Source: Acidobacterium sp.
GTDB taxonomy: Bacteria > Acidobacteriota > Vicinamibacteria > Vicinamibacterales > UBA2999
Assembly: GCA_002737365.1 (NCBI GenBank)
Contig: NSIL01000016.1
Span: 1 to 54,955, forward strand
Reading direction: 5' to 3'
Length of the DNA: 54,955 nt
Part shown: one piece after another, positions 37,467 through 47,242 of the stretch
How positions within the stretch are numbered: position 1 is the stretch's first letter
Layout of the letters: each line of letters starts with the position of its first letter
Translations under genes and position numbers: made by a program
Notes under the pieces: model-generated
The model's database searches: none
Told to the model about the DNA's origin: nothing
The model's input: the letters and a program-made list of their open reading frames with translations, nothing else

Positions 37467-39059
37467 TTAGATCGTCGGACCCGCGGCAGCGACCTTTGGG
37501 TCGGCATCGGCGAAGTTCGCCTTGAAATTCTCGACGAACATGCGGGCGAGCTTGGCCGCCTGTGCGTCGTAGGCGGCCTTGTCGGCCCAGGTGCCGCGCG
37601 GATCTAGTACCGCCGACGGCACGTCGGGCACCGCGCTCGGCACCTCAATATTGAAGATCGGGTGACGGGTGTAGGCGACGTGATCGAGTGCGCCCGACAG
37701 CGCGGCGCGAATCATCGCGCGCGTGTAGGCGATCTTCATGCGGCTGCCCACGCCGTGCGGACCGCCGGTCCAGCCGGTGTTCACCAGCCACACGCGCGAT
37801 TGATTCTGGCTGATCCGTTCGCCCAACTGCTTGGCGTAGACATTCGGGTTCAGCGGCAGAAAGGGCGCGCCGAAGCAGGTACTGAACGTCGCACTCGGCT
37901 CCGTGACACCTTTTTCAGTGCCCGCCACCTTCGCGGTGTATCCCGACAAGTAGTGATACATCGCGCCTTCGGCCGACAGCCGCGCAATCGGCGGCAACAC
38001 GCCGTACGCATCGGCGGTCAGCATCACGATGTTCCTGGGATGGCCGCCGATGCCGGAGGGCGCATGGTTGTCGATGAACTCGATCGGATAGGCGCCACGC
38101 GTATTTTCTGTGAGCGACGCGTCGTCAACATCCAGCGCGCGGGTGCCGGGATCCATCATCACATTCTCGAGCACGGTGCCGAAGCGGTGGGTCGTCTGGT
38201 AGATTTGCGGCTCGGCTTCGGCCGACAGCCGGATCATCTTGGCGTAGCAACCGCCTTCGAGGTTGAAGACACCGCGATCGCTCCAGCCGTGCTCGTCGTC
38301 GCCGATCAACTGCCGCTCCGAGTCGCTCGACAGCGTCGTCTTGCCGGTGCCGGACAGACCGAAGAAGAGCGCCGTATCGCCGCCGGGACCAATGTTCGCC
38401 GCGCAGTGCATGGCGAGCACATTGCGCAGCGGCAACAGGTAGTTCAGCACGGTGAAGATCGACTTCTTGTTCTCGCCGCCGTAGCTGGTGCCGCAGATCA
38501 GCACCTCGCGCGAGGCGAAGTTCACGGCGATGGCCACCTCGGAACGGGTACCGTGACGCGCGGGATCCGCCTTGAAACTGGGTGCCGTCAGCACCGTGAA
38601 CTGCGGAGCGAACGCGGCCAGGTCTGACGCCGGCGGGACGATGAACAGGTTGCGCACGAACAGGCTCTGCCAGGCTAGCTCCTGGATGAAGCGAACCGGC
38701 AGGCGATACTCGGCATCGGCGCCGGCATACAGATCCTGCACAAAGAGTTCCTGCCCCTTGAGGTGAGTAACGACGTCACGGCGCAACTGGTCGAATTGGG
38801 CGGATTCCATTGGCCGGTTGACCTTGCCCCACCAGACACTCGCTTCGCTCGACGGTTCCTTGACCACGAACTTGTCGTTGGGCGACCGGCCCGTGTGGGC
38901 GCCGGTGCGGCACACCAGCGGGCCGCCGGACGCAATGGTGCCCTCCTGCCGGAGAATGGCGTGTTCGTAGAGCGCTGGAGCCGACAAATTAAAATGAACC
39001 GGCTTCGAGGTTTGAACGCCGTGGCGCTCTAAGCCGCCCCCCACCTGTGCACTACTCAT
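37467..39059 (-). CDS. pckA: ATP-dependent phosphoenolpyruvate carboxykinase
   Basis: This 530-residue gluconeogenic enzyme converts oxaloacetate to phosphoenolpyruvate. The P-loop is GLSGTGKTTLSSD, and the metal and substrate sites lie in LPLRNVLAMHCAANIG and GDDEHGWSDRGVFNLEGGCYAK. I chose ATG at 39059; the frame is open 10 codons further but a GGAG lies about 11 bases before this ATG. A promoter with an 18-base spacer lies upstream. Confidence 0.95.
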   Translation of the reverse strand: MSSAQVGGGLERHGVQTSKPVHFNLSAPALYEHAILRQEGTIASGGPLVCRTGAHTGRSPNDKFVVKEPSSEASVWWGKVNRPMESAQFDQLRRDVVTHLKGQELFVQDLYAGADAEYRLPVRFIQELAWQSLFVRNLFIVPPASDLAAFAPQFTVLTAPSFKADPARHGTRSEVAIAVNFASREVLICGTSYGGENKKSIFTVLNYLLPLRNVLAMHCAANIGPGGDTALFFGLSGTGKTTLSSDSERQLIGDDEHGWSDRGVFNLEGGCYAKMIRLSAEAEPQIYQTTHRFGTVLENVMMDPGTRALDVDDASLTENTRGAYPIEFIDNHAPSGIGGHPRNIVMLTADAYGVLPPIARLSAEGAMYHYLSGYTAKVAGTEKGVTEPSATFSTCFGAPFLPLNPNVYAKQLGERISQNQSRVWLVNTGWTGGPHGVGSRMKIAYTRAMIRAALSGALDHVAYTRHPIFNIEVPSAVPDVPSAVLDPRGTWADKAAYDAQAAKLARMFVENFKANFADADPKVAAAGPTI

Positions 39060-39113
39060 AAAAAGTATGACTCCAAAACTCGGCCACACGCGCTGGTTGC
39101 ATTCAAACGATTG

Positions 39114-39143
39114 AGTTTACAGATGGAAAAGGCGCGAAGTCAA
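39114..39143 (-). promoter_or_regulatory. Sigma70 promoter of pckA
   Basis: On the minus strand TTGACT (39143-39138) and TAAACT (39119-39114) are 18 bases apart. The expected leader is about 48 bases and includes the GGAG before pckA. Confidence 0.65.
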
Positions 39144-39218
39144 TCGCGTGCCACGGTTTGGAATGCGGTTGCTCCTGTTAAGCTGTTGTAAATACGCCAC
39201 CAACATATCCAGTAACAA

Positions 39219-39866
39219 ATGGCAAGACAGCCCTACGTCGACGCCGCCGCCCAGTCCCGTCCCGCAGGCGGGGCCCACCCGTCCCCAGCGTCCGTGCTGG
39301 CGGCCGAGGTTAAGGCGCTCGTTGGACGTGGCGATCGCGACGCCGCCCGCGACCGGTTTGGGGCCCTTGTGGCGCTGCTTCAACGCCGGGCGGTTCGCAT
39401 CGCGTTTCACTACCTACGCGACGCAGCCGATGCCGACGAAGCGGTTCAGGATGCCTTCATCAAGGTTTTTCTGCACATTGAGCAGTATCGGAACGAGTTG
39501 CCGTTCGACGTCTGGTTTACCCGCATCCTGGTGAATGCGGCCTTGGATCGGCTAAAGGCGCGGGCAAGACAGCAACGCTGGATCAGCCACTCGGCCGCCG
39601 ACGACGAGGGGCGGCCGGTCGAGCAGGTGGCGGATGGCGAGGCGTCACACGAACGTCGGATGCTGGCCAGGGAACGGTGGGCGCAGGTCACGCAGGCGGT
39701 CGCAGGTTTGCCGGACCGCCAGCGGCTGGTGTTTACTTTGTGCCACTTGGATGAGCAATCCCCGGCGGAGATTAGTGCCGCCACCGGGATGAGCCAGGCC
39801 ACGGTGCGGGTGCATCTGTTCCGCGCGTTGCGGAAGTTACGAGGAGTGTTGGGAGGTCAAGCATGA
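39219..39866 (+). CDS. ECF-type RNA polymerase sigma factor
   Basis: The 215-residue protein has region 2 (FHYLRDAADADEAVQDAFIKVF, RNELPFDVWFTRILVNAALDRL) and region 4 HTH (LPDRQRLVFTLCHLDEQSP, then ISAATGMSQATVRVHLFRALRKLR). The first 35 residues are extra and Ala/Pro-rich. No clear Shine-Dalgarno lies before the ATG. The stop overlaps the next gene as ATGA. Its operon position before a membrane protein and an efflux pump suggests control by envelope stress or metal, which is inference. Confidence 0.9.
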   Translation: MARQPYVDAAAQSRPAGGAHPSPASVLAAEVKALVGRGDRDAARDRFGALVALLQRRAVRIAFHYLRDAADADEAVQDAFIKVFLHIEQYRNELPFDVWFTRILVNAALDRLKARARQQRWISHSAADDEGRPVEQVADGEASHERRMLARERWAQVTQAVAGLPDRQRLVFTLCHLDEQSPAEISAATGMSQATVRVHLFRALRKLRGVLGGQA

Positions 39867-40351
39867 ACCGACGCGATGACACGCAACCGGACCTGAATGA
39901 CACGATTGACGCGTACCGCGTGGCCGCTCATGCCCAAGCCGATGCGCACTTCGACGAGCGTGCCCTCGACACCCAGCGCCACAAAATTCTTGCCCGTCTC
40001 GCCCACCTCGGACAGTCGGCCAAGGTCATTCGCTTCCCGCTGGCGACCACTGTCGAAGCCCCGGCTACCACTGTCAACCGCCGCTGGATCTTGGTCGCTG
40101 CCGCCGCGGGCCTGATCATTGGCCTGGCAGGTGGCCAGGTCGTCAACCTGCTCCCCCCCCAGACCCGCCGACTCGCGCCCATGGCGTCGTCGATCGCTCC
40201 CAGTGCCGACAGCCTCAAGGGCTACGTTCCAGCGCGGCTGGCCCTGCCCCACGACGACGGCCTGCTGGGCGAGGTCGATTTCGCGATCCAACTGCGAAGT
40301 GCCCGCGAATTGCGTGCCCTCGACGAATTGACGCCGTTTCACGAGCAATAG
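39863..40351 (+). CDS. Anti-sigma-like protein with one transmembrane helix
   Basis: The protein has 162 residues: a helical cytoplasmic part (about 1-74), a membrane helix at 75-97 (WILVAAAAGLIIGLAGGQVV), and a 65-residue outer part. It overlaps the sigma gene by 4 bases. This layout and order fit an anti-sigma factor, but I see no zinc motif or named domain, so the call rests on context. It is a plausible partner of the Spy-like protein downstream. Confidence 0.65.
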   Translation: MNRRDDTQPDLNDTIDAYRVAAHAQADAHFDERALDTQRHKILARLAHLGQSAKVIRFPLATTVEAPATTVNRRWILVAAAAGLIIGLAGGQVVNLLPPQTRRLAPMASSIAPSADSLKGYVPARLALPHDDGLLGEVDFAIQLRSARELRALDELTPFHEQ

Positions 40352-40411
40352 CGCCGGCCTCGGCCATTCCGTAAACGTCCGGCCGGGGTCGGTCGTAACC
40401 TCATCAGAGCC

Positions 40412-40870
40412 ATGCCCATGCTACGTAAGTTGTTCATTTGTTTAGCTTTGTCACTAATTGTCGCCGACGCGCAACCGGCCTCTGCCCAGAGCTTCAAGTG
40501 GTGGCAGATGGAGCGCTTCCAGAAGGGTCTCACGCTGACCCAGGAGCAGATCGACCGAATTGAGGCCATCTTCCAGACCGCCGAGCCGTCGCTGCGCGCC
40601 CAGAAGTCCGCGCTCGACAAAGCCGAGCACAAACTGTCGAAGGTGATCACCGACACCAAGTCCGACGAAGCCACGGTGGTGCAGTCGGCCGAACGCGTTG
40701 AGTCGGCCCGCGCCGAGTTAAGCCGGACCCGCACCCTGCAACTGTTCCGGATGCGCCGCGTCCTAACCGATGAGCAGAACCTCAGGATGAAAGAGATGCA
40801 CGACCACGATCGGCGCGAGCGCGACAAGAGACCGAAGGGCGACCTCTCCGACGACGAGGCCTGTTCGTAG
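40412..40870 (+). CDS. Spy/CpxP-like periplasmic protein
   Basis: The protein has 152 residues with a signal peptide (LRKLFICLALSLIVADAQPASAQ) and a helical hairpin holding two LTxxQ-like motifs (LTLTQEQIDRIEAIF and VLTDEQNLRMKEMHD). The long central helix is charged and coiled-coil-like. Relatives such as Spy, CpxP, ZraP and CnrX bind metals or unfolded proteins and feed back on stress regulators. An ATG 6 bases later is an alternative start. It sits between the anti-sigma gene and tolC. Confidence 0.8.
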   Translation: MPMLRKLFICLALSLIVADAQPASAQSFKWWQMERFQKGLTLTQEQIDRIEAIFQTAEPSLRAQKSALDKAEHKLSKVITDTKSDEATVVQSAERVESARAELSRTRTLQLFRMRRVLTDEQNLRMKEMHDHDRRERDKRPKGDLSDDEACS

Positions 40871-40902
40871 TGTACGCACCACCACAAAGACCCTTGAGGC
40901 CC

Positions 40903-42594
40903 ATGAAATTCTCTACGAGTACGATTGTCGCGGCAGCCTTGTGCGCTGTCACCACCAACGCTTCGGCACAGTCGGGCCGCGCCGCCGACGCCGCGCGGCA
41001 GGACGCGGTGGTGCGTCAGGCCCTCAGTACCTACAACATCGGCCTCGCCGCACTCGATCCCGACCCAACCCCCTGGGCCGGACAGCCGGGGGTCGACACC
41101 GGCGGCATCCGCGAGCTGACCCTCGACAGTGCCGTGGCGCTGGCGCTGGAGAAGAACCTCGACATCGCGGTCTCAAGGCTCGAGCCGCAGTCGGTGGACT
41201 ACACCGTGGCCGGCATTCGCAACATCTTCCGGCCGACGCTGTCGAGCACCTTCGGGCAGCGCGATACCGTGCAGCTGCCGACCAACCAGTTGAACGGCGG
41301 CGTGCGCGTCAGCAACGGCACCTCGACCTACAACTTCGGCGTTGCCCAACCCGTGAATTTTTATGGTGGCTCCTACACCGTGAACTTCTTCAATTCGCGG
41401 TTGGACACCTCCAACACCTTCGCGAACTTCAATCCCAGCTACACCGTCACGCTGAACGCCGCGTACAGCCAGCCGCTGATTCGCGGCTTCAAGATCGACA
41501 ACAACCGCCAGCAGCTGCAGGTGGCGCTGCTCAGCCGGGACGTCTCGGAGGAGAGCTCACGCGCGACCGTGTTCCAGACGCTGGCCAACGTGCGCAACGC
41601 CTACTGGGATCTGGTCTTTGCGCAGAGCGCGGTCGACGTCGCGCGAAGGGCGACCGAACTGGCCGACAAGCTGGTCGAAGACAATCAGGCCCGCGTCGAA
41701 GTCGGCACCCTGGCGCCGCTCGATATCGTCCAGGCCCAGGCCGAAGCGGCCACTCGGCGCCAGAATCTGGCCGCCGCCGAAGCCACCGCGCAGACCGCTG
41801 AGCTCACGCTCAAGCGTTTCCTGGTGAGCGGCACCGACGACCCGCTGTGGCGCCAGGCCATTCGCCCGGTCGACTTGCCGTCGCTGGCGCCGGCGCCCAC
41901 CGATATCGAAGGCGCCATCCGCACCGCATTGGCCGCACGCACCGACGTCACCACCGCGCGCAAGAACCTGGACGCCAACGACGTCAACCTGCGGTTCTTC
42001 AAGAACCAGTCGATGCCAGCCCTCGATCTCAACGCCAACTATGGCCTGCAGGGCCTGGGCGGCACAGCGTTTCTGCGCGCCCCCGGCAACCTCGGCGGCG
42101 CTGTCATCGGCACTATTCCGGGTGGCTACTCGGACGCCCTCGACGTGCTGTCCCGTCGCAACTACCCGACCTGGAACCTGTCGGTCACGCTGAGCTATCC
42201 GCTGCTCGGCAACCAGGCCGAGGCGCAGTATGCGCGGACCCAGGTGCAACGGATGCAGGCCGTCACGCGGCTGCGGGCCCTCGAGGTGCAGATCGCGGCC
42301 GAGGTTGCCAACGCCGCCCTCACCGTGCAGAGCAACTTGAAGCGCGTCGAGGCGGCGACCGCCGCCCGCGAACTGGCCCTGAAGCGCCTGGATGCGGAAC
42401 AGAGCCGCTTCGAGGTGGGCTTGACCACCAACTTCTTCGTCGTTCAGGCGCAGCGCGACTTGCGCGACGCGGCGAACACGGAACTGAGGGCGTTGGCCGA
42501 CTACCGCAAGTCGCTCGTCAACTTCGAGCGGGCGCAGCAGTCACCGGCCGGTGGCGGTGGTGGCGGCTTGAACGCCGCGACCGGCGGCTCGTAG
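40903..42594 (+). CDS. TolC-family outer-membrane efflux channel
   Basis: The protein has about 563 residues. Signal peptide MKFSTSTIVAAALCAVTTNASAQ; I chose ATG at 40903 over GTG at 40870 because GAGG precedes it. The two OEP repeats are visible as long helices with alanine-rich heptads and the segment LSYPLLGNQAEAQYART. The C-terminus ends in a Gly-rich tail (GGGGGGLNAATGGS). It forms the outer-membrane exit duct for the pump encoded downstream. Confidence 0.88.
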   Translation: MKFSTSTIVAAALCAVTTNASAQSGRAADAARQDAVVRQALSTYNIGLAALDPDPTPWAGQPGVDTGGIRELTLDSAVALALEKNLDIAVSRLEPQSVDYTVAGIRNIFRPTLSSTFGQRDTVQLPTNQLNGGVRVSNGTSTYNFGVAQPVNFYGGSYTVNFFNSRLDTSNTFANFNPSYTVTLNAAYSQPLIRGFKIDNNRQQLQVALLSRDVSEESSRATVFQTLANVRNAYWDLVFAQSAVDVARRATELADKLVEDNQARVEVGTLAPLDIVQAQAEAATRRQNLAAAEATAQTAELTLKRFLVSGTDDPLWRQAIRPVDLPSLAPAPTDIEGAIRTALAARTDVTTARKNLDANDVNLRFFKNQSMPALDLNANYGLQGLGGTAFLRAPGNLGGAVIGTIPGGYSDALDVLSRRNYPTWNLSVTLSYPLLGNQAEAQYARTQVQRMQAVTRLRALEVQIAAEVANAALTVQSNLKRVEAATAARELALKRLDAEQSRFEVGLTTNFFVVQAQRDLRDAANTELRALADYRKSLVNFERAQQSPAGGGGGGLNAATGGS

Positions 42595-42637
42595 CGCTGA
42601 CGGCGACATTTATCGAACAGGGTTGAGACGGATTCAT

Positions 42638-44014
42638 ATGCGTAAAGTGTTGTTGATTGGTGCGATCGTGGCCGTGTCCGGTGGCGCGGCCGCCTACTTC
42701 AGCGTCTTCTCTCGTTCCGATGGCGCGGCGCTAGGAGCCGGTGGACCGCAGGCTGCGGGCCAGGGCGCGCCCGGACGTGGCGGCGCCCCAGGCGCGGCTG
42801 GTGCCGCCGGCGGACCACGGCCGCAGGGTCAGGGTGGCGTCGGTGGTCCACGCGCGCCGATGACGGTCGACATGGCGGCCGTCAAGAAGGGCGACGTCGC
42901 GGCCCACCTGACGGTGGTCGGCAACCTGATTGGACTGCAGACCGTGGACGTGGCGCCGCGCACCAACGGCCGCCTCGTGTCGGTGAACATCCAGTTGGGC
43001 GACCCGGTCCGCCGCGGCCAGGTGCTGGCCAAGGTCGAAGACCGTGAGATCGTCGAGCAGGTCAGCCAGGCCGAAGCGTCGCAGCAGGTCTCCAAAGCCA
43101 CCATCAGGCAGCGCGAGGCGGACCTCAAGGTGGCGGAGGTGAACTTCGAACGGTCGAAGAACCTGTTCCAGCGCCAGCTGTTGGCCAAACAGGCCCTCGA
43201 TGACGCCGAGTCGAAGTTCCTCGCCGCCGAAGCGCAGATTGACCTGTCGAAGGCCCAGTTGATGCAGGCCGACGCCCGGCTCCAGGAACTGCGCATCAAC
43301 CTGCAGAACACCAACGTCACCTCGCCGGTCAACGGCTTCGTCGGCAAGCGCAATGTCGACCCGGGCGCCATGGTCTCGCAGAACACCCCGATCGCCTCAG
43401 TGGTGGAGATCTCGCGGCTGAAGATGGTGGTCAACGTGGTCGAGAAGGACATCCGCCTCGTCACCGTCGGCGATAGCGGCGAGGTCGACGTCGACGCCTA
43501 TCCGGGCGAGAAGTTCCGCGGCCGCATCGCCCGCGTGGCGCCGGTGCTGGACCCGGCCACCCGCACCGCGACGATGGAGATCGAGATCGCCAACAGCGAC
43601 AACCGCCTCAAGCCCGGTATGTATGCGCGGGTCAGCCTGACGGTCGAAGAACGCAAGGACACGCTGGTCGCGCCCAAGACCGCCGTCATCGACTTCGAGA
43701 GCAAGCGCGGGGTCTGGATGGCTAACCAGGACAACCGCGCCATCTTCAAGCCAGTTGAACTCGGCCTCGAGGACGTGGACCGCGTGGAGATCAAAGCGGG
43801 TCTGAAGGAGGGCGACCGTATTGTCACGACCGGGGCTGCGGCGGTGCGCAACAACGACCTGTTGATTGAGGCCGGCGCCGCCGGTCCAGGTAGACCAGGT
43901 GGACCAGGTGGGCCGGGCGGGGCGGGCCGTGACGGCGCCGGCCGCGGTGGCCAGGGCGGCCAGCGTCCTGTGGGCGCGACCGGTCAGCCCGGTGCGCAGC
44001 GGCCGCCGCAGTAG
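42638..44014 (+). CDS. RND membrane-fusion protein
   Basis: The protein has about 458 residues. The N-terminal membrane anchor is MRKVLLIGAIVAVSGGAAAYF. Residues 30-70 are a Gly/Ala/Pro run (GAPGRGGAPGAAGAAGG). The biotinyl-lipoyl hairpin (VSVNIQLGDPVRRGQVLAKV), coiled-coil (QRQLLAKQALDDAESKFL) and barrel (VNGFVGKRNVDPGAMVS) domains follow. The C-terminal 50 residues are again collagen-like Gly-Pro (GRPGGPGGPGGAG). ATG at 42638 is a better start than the TTG 15 bases before. It bridges pump and channel. Confidence 0.88.
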   Translation: MRKVLLIGAIVAVSGGAAAYFSVFSRSDGAALGAGGPQAAGQGAPGRGGAPGAAGAAGGPRPQGQGGVGGPRAPMTVDMAAVKKGDVAAHLTVVGNLIGLQTVDVAPRTNGRLVSVNIQLGDPVRRGQVLAKVEDREIVEQVSQAEASQQVSKATIRQREADLKVAEVNFERSKNLFQRQLLAKQALDDAESKFLAAEAQIDLSKAQLMQADARLQELRINLQNTNVTSPVNGFVGKRNVDPGAMVSQNTPIASVVEISRLKMVVNVVEKDIRLVTVGDSGEVDVDAYPGEKFRGRIARVAPVLDPATRTATMEIEIANSDNRLKPGMYARVSLTVEERKDTLVAPKTAVIDFESKRGVWMANQDNRAIFKPVELGLEDVDRVEIKAGLKEGDRIVTTGAAAVRNNDLLIEAGAAGPGRPGGPGGPGGAGRDGAGRGGQGGQRPVGATGQPGAQRPPQ

Positions 44015-44021
44015 TCAGGAG

Positions 44022-44074
44022 GGCGGCACCGCGGTGCCGCCGAGTCGAGTGCCAAAAGGGCGGCACTTTAGTGC
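44022..44074. repeat. REP-like palindromes between fusion protein and pump
   Basis: GGCGGCACC-GC-GGTGCCGCC (44022-44041) is a perfect 9-base stem, and GCACT-TT-AGTGC (44063-44074) is a second palindrome of the CTTTAG-type. Together they occupy the 99-base intergenic gap. Confidence 0.75.
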
Positions 44075-44113
44075 AGACAATTCGCAAATGTCAGTCGCTC
44101 AGTCGAGACCAAT

Positions 44114-47100
44114 ATGAGTATTCCGCGCATTGCCATTGAACGGCCCGTCACGATGTTCATGATCAGCATGGTCATCATCCTGCTCGGCAGCATCTCGTTG
44201 ACCCGGCTGCCGGTGGACCTGATGCCCGATACGCAGATGCCCACCATCACGGTGCGCGTCAACTACACGGGCGTCGGGCCGCTTGAAATGGAAGAACTGG
44301 TCACCCGGCCGATCGAGCAGGCGGTGAGCGCCGTGGCCGGCCTCGAGCGGGTCGACTCGACCTCGTCGGAGGGCAGCGCCAACGTCCGGCTGAACTTCGC
44401 GTGGGGCACCGACCTCAGTGAAGCCGCCGACGAAGTCCGCACCCGTCTTGACCGTGTCCGCGGCCGCTTGCCGGAAGATGCCGACGCGCCCACGGTCTTC
44501 AAGTTCGACTCCACCTCGATGCCGATCATGGGCATTGGCGTCGAGGGCGACTTCGACCCGGTCACGCTGCGTGAACTGGCCCAGAACGACCTGTCGCCAC
44601 GTCTCGAGCGCGTCGCCGGCGTCGCCGCGGTGACCATCAATGGCGGCCTCCGCCGCCAGATTCGCGTCGACCTGTCACGCGAGAAAATCACCGCCCTCAG
44701 CCTGTCGCCCGATCGCATCATCCAGATTCTGCGAACCGAGAACCAGAACCTCCCGCTGGGCGAAATCAACGACGCCGATCGCACCCTGTTGCTGCGCAGC
44801 CCTGGGCAGTTCACCAACATCGATGAGATCCGCAACCTGGTGGTGCTGACCCGAGAGGGCGTGCCGGTCTACCTGCGCGACATCGCTGACGTGCGCGACA
44901 CCACCGAGGACCGCCGGTCGTTCATGCGCATCAACGGCATGCCTGGCATCCGCATGTCGGTGACCAAGCAGTCGGGCACCAACACGATTCAGATCGCCGA
45001 AGGGGTGCGCAAGGAAATCGAGCGCATCAACAGCGACGTCGACGGCATCAAGCTGCAGGTGCTGGACGACCAGTCGAAGTTCATCGAACGCGCCATCGGC
45101 AGCGTCACTGAGCATGCCATGCTGGGCGGCCTGCTCGTGATCGCGGTGATCTTCCTGTTTCTGCGCGACATCAAGTCGACGCTGATCATCTGCACCTCGA
45201 TTCCGGTGTCGGTGATCGGCACCTTCGCGCTGCTCTACTTCGGCGGCTACACGCTCAATACCCTGACCTTCGGCGGACTGGCACTGGGCATCGGCATGAT
45301 CGTCGACGCGGCGATCGTCGTGCTCGAGAACACCTACCGCCATCTGGAAATGGGCAAGGACCGCGTCACTGCGGCGATCGACGGCAGCGAAGAGGTGTGG
45401 TCGGCGATTCTCGCCTCGACACTGACCCACATCGCGGTGTTCGTGCCGATGCTGTTCCTGACCGGCGTCTCGAGCATCATGTTCGGCCAGCTGGCGGCCG
45501 TGGTGTCGTTCTCGCTGGCCATGTCGCTGCTGGTCGCGGTGACGATCGTCCCGGTGCTGTGCTCCTTCATGCTCGATGCCCCACACAAGGCACACGCCGG
45601 CAACGGGGTCATGGCGAGGCTGAATCGCTCGATCGACGGCGCGCTCGATGGCCTCGATGAGTTTTACGCCCGCATACTCCACAAGTCGCTGTCCCACCGC
45701 CCCACCGTCTTTGCCACCGGCTTCGCGCTGTTCGCGGTCGCGGTGATCCTGCTGCCACGCATCGGCTTCGAGTTCCAGCCGCAGACTGACGAGGGCGAGA
45801 TCACGGTCGATGCCGAACTGGCGGTTGGCTCGCGGGTCGAGAAGACCGAGGCGGTGCTGATCGGGCTTGAGGAAAAGATTCGCCGGGCGGTGCCGGAAGC
45901 GACCATGCTCATCACCCAGGCGGGTGGCGGCGGGAGCGGCGGCTGGGGCGGCGGCTCGACGCACCGCGGCAACGTCAACGTCCGGCTGGTCCCGCGCGAC
46001 GAGCGCAGCCGCAGTAATGACGTCATCGCGATGCAGTTGCGCCGCGACCTGTCGGGTATCCCCGGCGTGATCGTCCGTGCCCGGCCGTCGGGCGGCCAGA
46101 ACCAAATGATGCGCGGCATGGGCGGCGGTGGCGGCGACGGCCGGATGTCGATTGAGATTCTCGGTCACGACCTCGAGACGTCCAAGGGCATCGCCCAGGA
46201 CCTCAAGGCCATGCTCGACACGACGCCCGGCATTGCCGACTCGCGCCTGCAGCGCGAGGAAGGCCGTCCCGAACTGGCAGTGCGCGTCGACCGCGACAAG
46301 GCCGCCCTGCTCGGCCTCACGGTCACCGGCGTCGCTAATACCATCCGCACCAACGTCGCCGGCACCCAGGCCGCGATGTACCGCGACGCCGGCAACGAGT
46401 ACCCGATCATCGTCCGGCTGCGCGAAGAGGATCGCGAGGACGTCGCGGAAGTTGGCGACGTGCTGCTGAACACGCCGTCGGGCCAGGTGCTGCCGGCCAA
46501 GAACGTCATGACCATCGACCGCGACACCGGTCCCGTCTCGGTCGAGCGCAAGAACCAGGAGCGCGTGCAGCGCGTCAACGCCGAAACCGAGACCACCCTG
46601 AGCGAAGCGGTGGCGGCGGTGCAGGCGCGCATGGGTGAGATCACGGTGCCCAAGGACTTCGCCGTCGGCTTCGGCAACGAGGTCGAAGAACAGGCCAAGT
46701 CGTTCAACGAATTGCGGCTGGTGCTGATCCTCGCCATCGTCCTGGTCTACACCGTGATGGCGTCGCAGTACGAATCGTTGCGGGATCCGTTCATCATCAT
46801 CTTCTCCATCCCGCTGGCGGCGATCGGCGTGGTCGGCATGTTGCTGCTGACCAAGACGCCGTTCAGTATGCAGGCCTACATCGGCGTAATCATGCTGGCC
46901 GGCATCGTCGTCAGCAACGCCATCCTGCTGGTCGACTACACCAATACGCTGCGCCACCGTGACAAGATGGCGCTGCGCGCGGCGCTTGAGCTGGCCGGGC
47001 GCCACCGCCTGCGCCCGATTCTGATGACCTCGATCTGCACAGCCCTCGGCCTGGTGCCGATGGCACTCGGCATCGGCGAAGGTGCGGAGCTGCAGGCGCC

Positions 47101-47242
47101 ACTGGCCCGCGTCGTGATCGGCGGCCTGCTGACCTCCACCGTCATCACGCTGGTGTTCGTGCCGGCCATGTATACGTTGTTCGAAGAAGGCTGGGGCGGG
47201 ATCTTCAAGAAGGGCGTTGCGCCCGCTGCAGCAGCGCACTGA
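44114..47242 (+). CDS. RND efflux pump, inner-membrane subunit (AcrB family)
   Basis: The 1042-residue protein has the standard 12-helix layout with two large periplasmic loops. The proton-relay helix 4 reads [15 protein letters not shown]: the first aspartate is kept, the second position is Ala instead of Asp or Asn. Helix 10 reads [15 protein letters not shown]. Gly-rich inserts occur in the second loop ([12 protein letters not shown] and [11 protein letters not shown]). The substrate is unknown. Its last 38 bases overlap folK on the other strand. Confidence 0.9.
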   Translation: MSIPRIAIERPVTMFMISMVIILLGSISLTRLPVDLMPDTQMPTITVRVNYTGVGPLEMEELVTRPIEQAVSAVAGLERVDSTSSEGSANVRLNFAWGTDLSEAADEVRTRLDRVRGRLPEDADAPTVFKFDSTSMPIMGIGVEGDFDPVTLRELAQNDLSPRLERVAGVAAVTINGGLRRQIRVDLSREKITALSLSPDRIIQILRTENQNLPLGEINDADRTLLLRSPGQFTNIDEIRNLVVLTREGVPVYLRDIADVRDTTEDRRSFMRINGMPGIRMSVTKQSGTNTIQIAEGVRKEIERINSDVDGIKLQVLDDQSKFIERAIGSVTEHAMLGGLLVIAVIFLFLRDIKSTLIICTSIPVSVIGTFALLYFGGYTLNTLTFGGLALGIGMIVDAAIVVLENTYRHLEMGKDRVTAAIDGSEEVWSAILASTLTHIAVFVPMLFLTGVSSIMFGQLAAVVSFSLAMSLLVAVTIVPVLCSFMLDAPHKAHAGNGVMARLNRSIDGALDGLDEFYARILHKSLSHRPTVFATGFALFAVAVILLPRIGFEFQPQTDEGEITVDAELAVGSRVEKTEAVLIGLEEKIRRAVPEATMLITQAGGGGSGGWGGGSTHRGNVNVRLVPRDERSRSNDVIAMQLRRDLSGIPGVIVRARPSGGQNQMMRGMGGGGGDGRMSIEILGHDLETSKGIAQDLKAMLDTTPGIADSRLQREEGRPELAVRVDRDKAALLGLTVTGVANTIRTNVAGTQAAMYRDAGNEYPIIVRLREEDREDVAEVGDVLLNTPSGQVLPAKNVMTIDRDTGPVSVERKNQERVQRVNAETETTLSEAVAAVQARMGEITVPKDFAVGFGNEVEEQAKSFNELRLVLILAIVLVYTVMASQYESLRDPFIIIFSIPLAAIGVVGMLLLTKTPFSMQAYIGVIMLAGIVVSNAILLVDYTNTLRHRDKMALRAALELAGRHRLRPILMTSICTALGLVPMALGIGEGAELQAPLARVVIGGLLTSTVITLVFVPAMYTLFEEGWGGIFKKGVAPAAAAH

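Noticed and set aside
39160-39182. GGAATG and GTTAAG as an ECF autoregulatory promoter
   Set aside because: The spacing is only 11 bases, too short for an ECF promoter.
44675-47239. 854-residue antisense frame opposite the RND pump
   Set aside because: His/Gln/Arg-rich composition typical of a shadow frame in GC-rich genes; no domain, no ribosome site.
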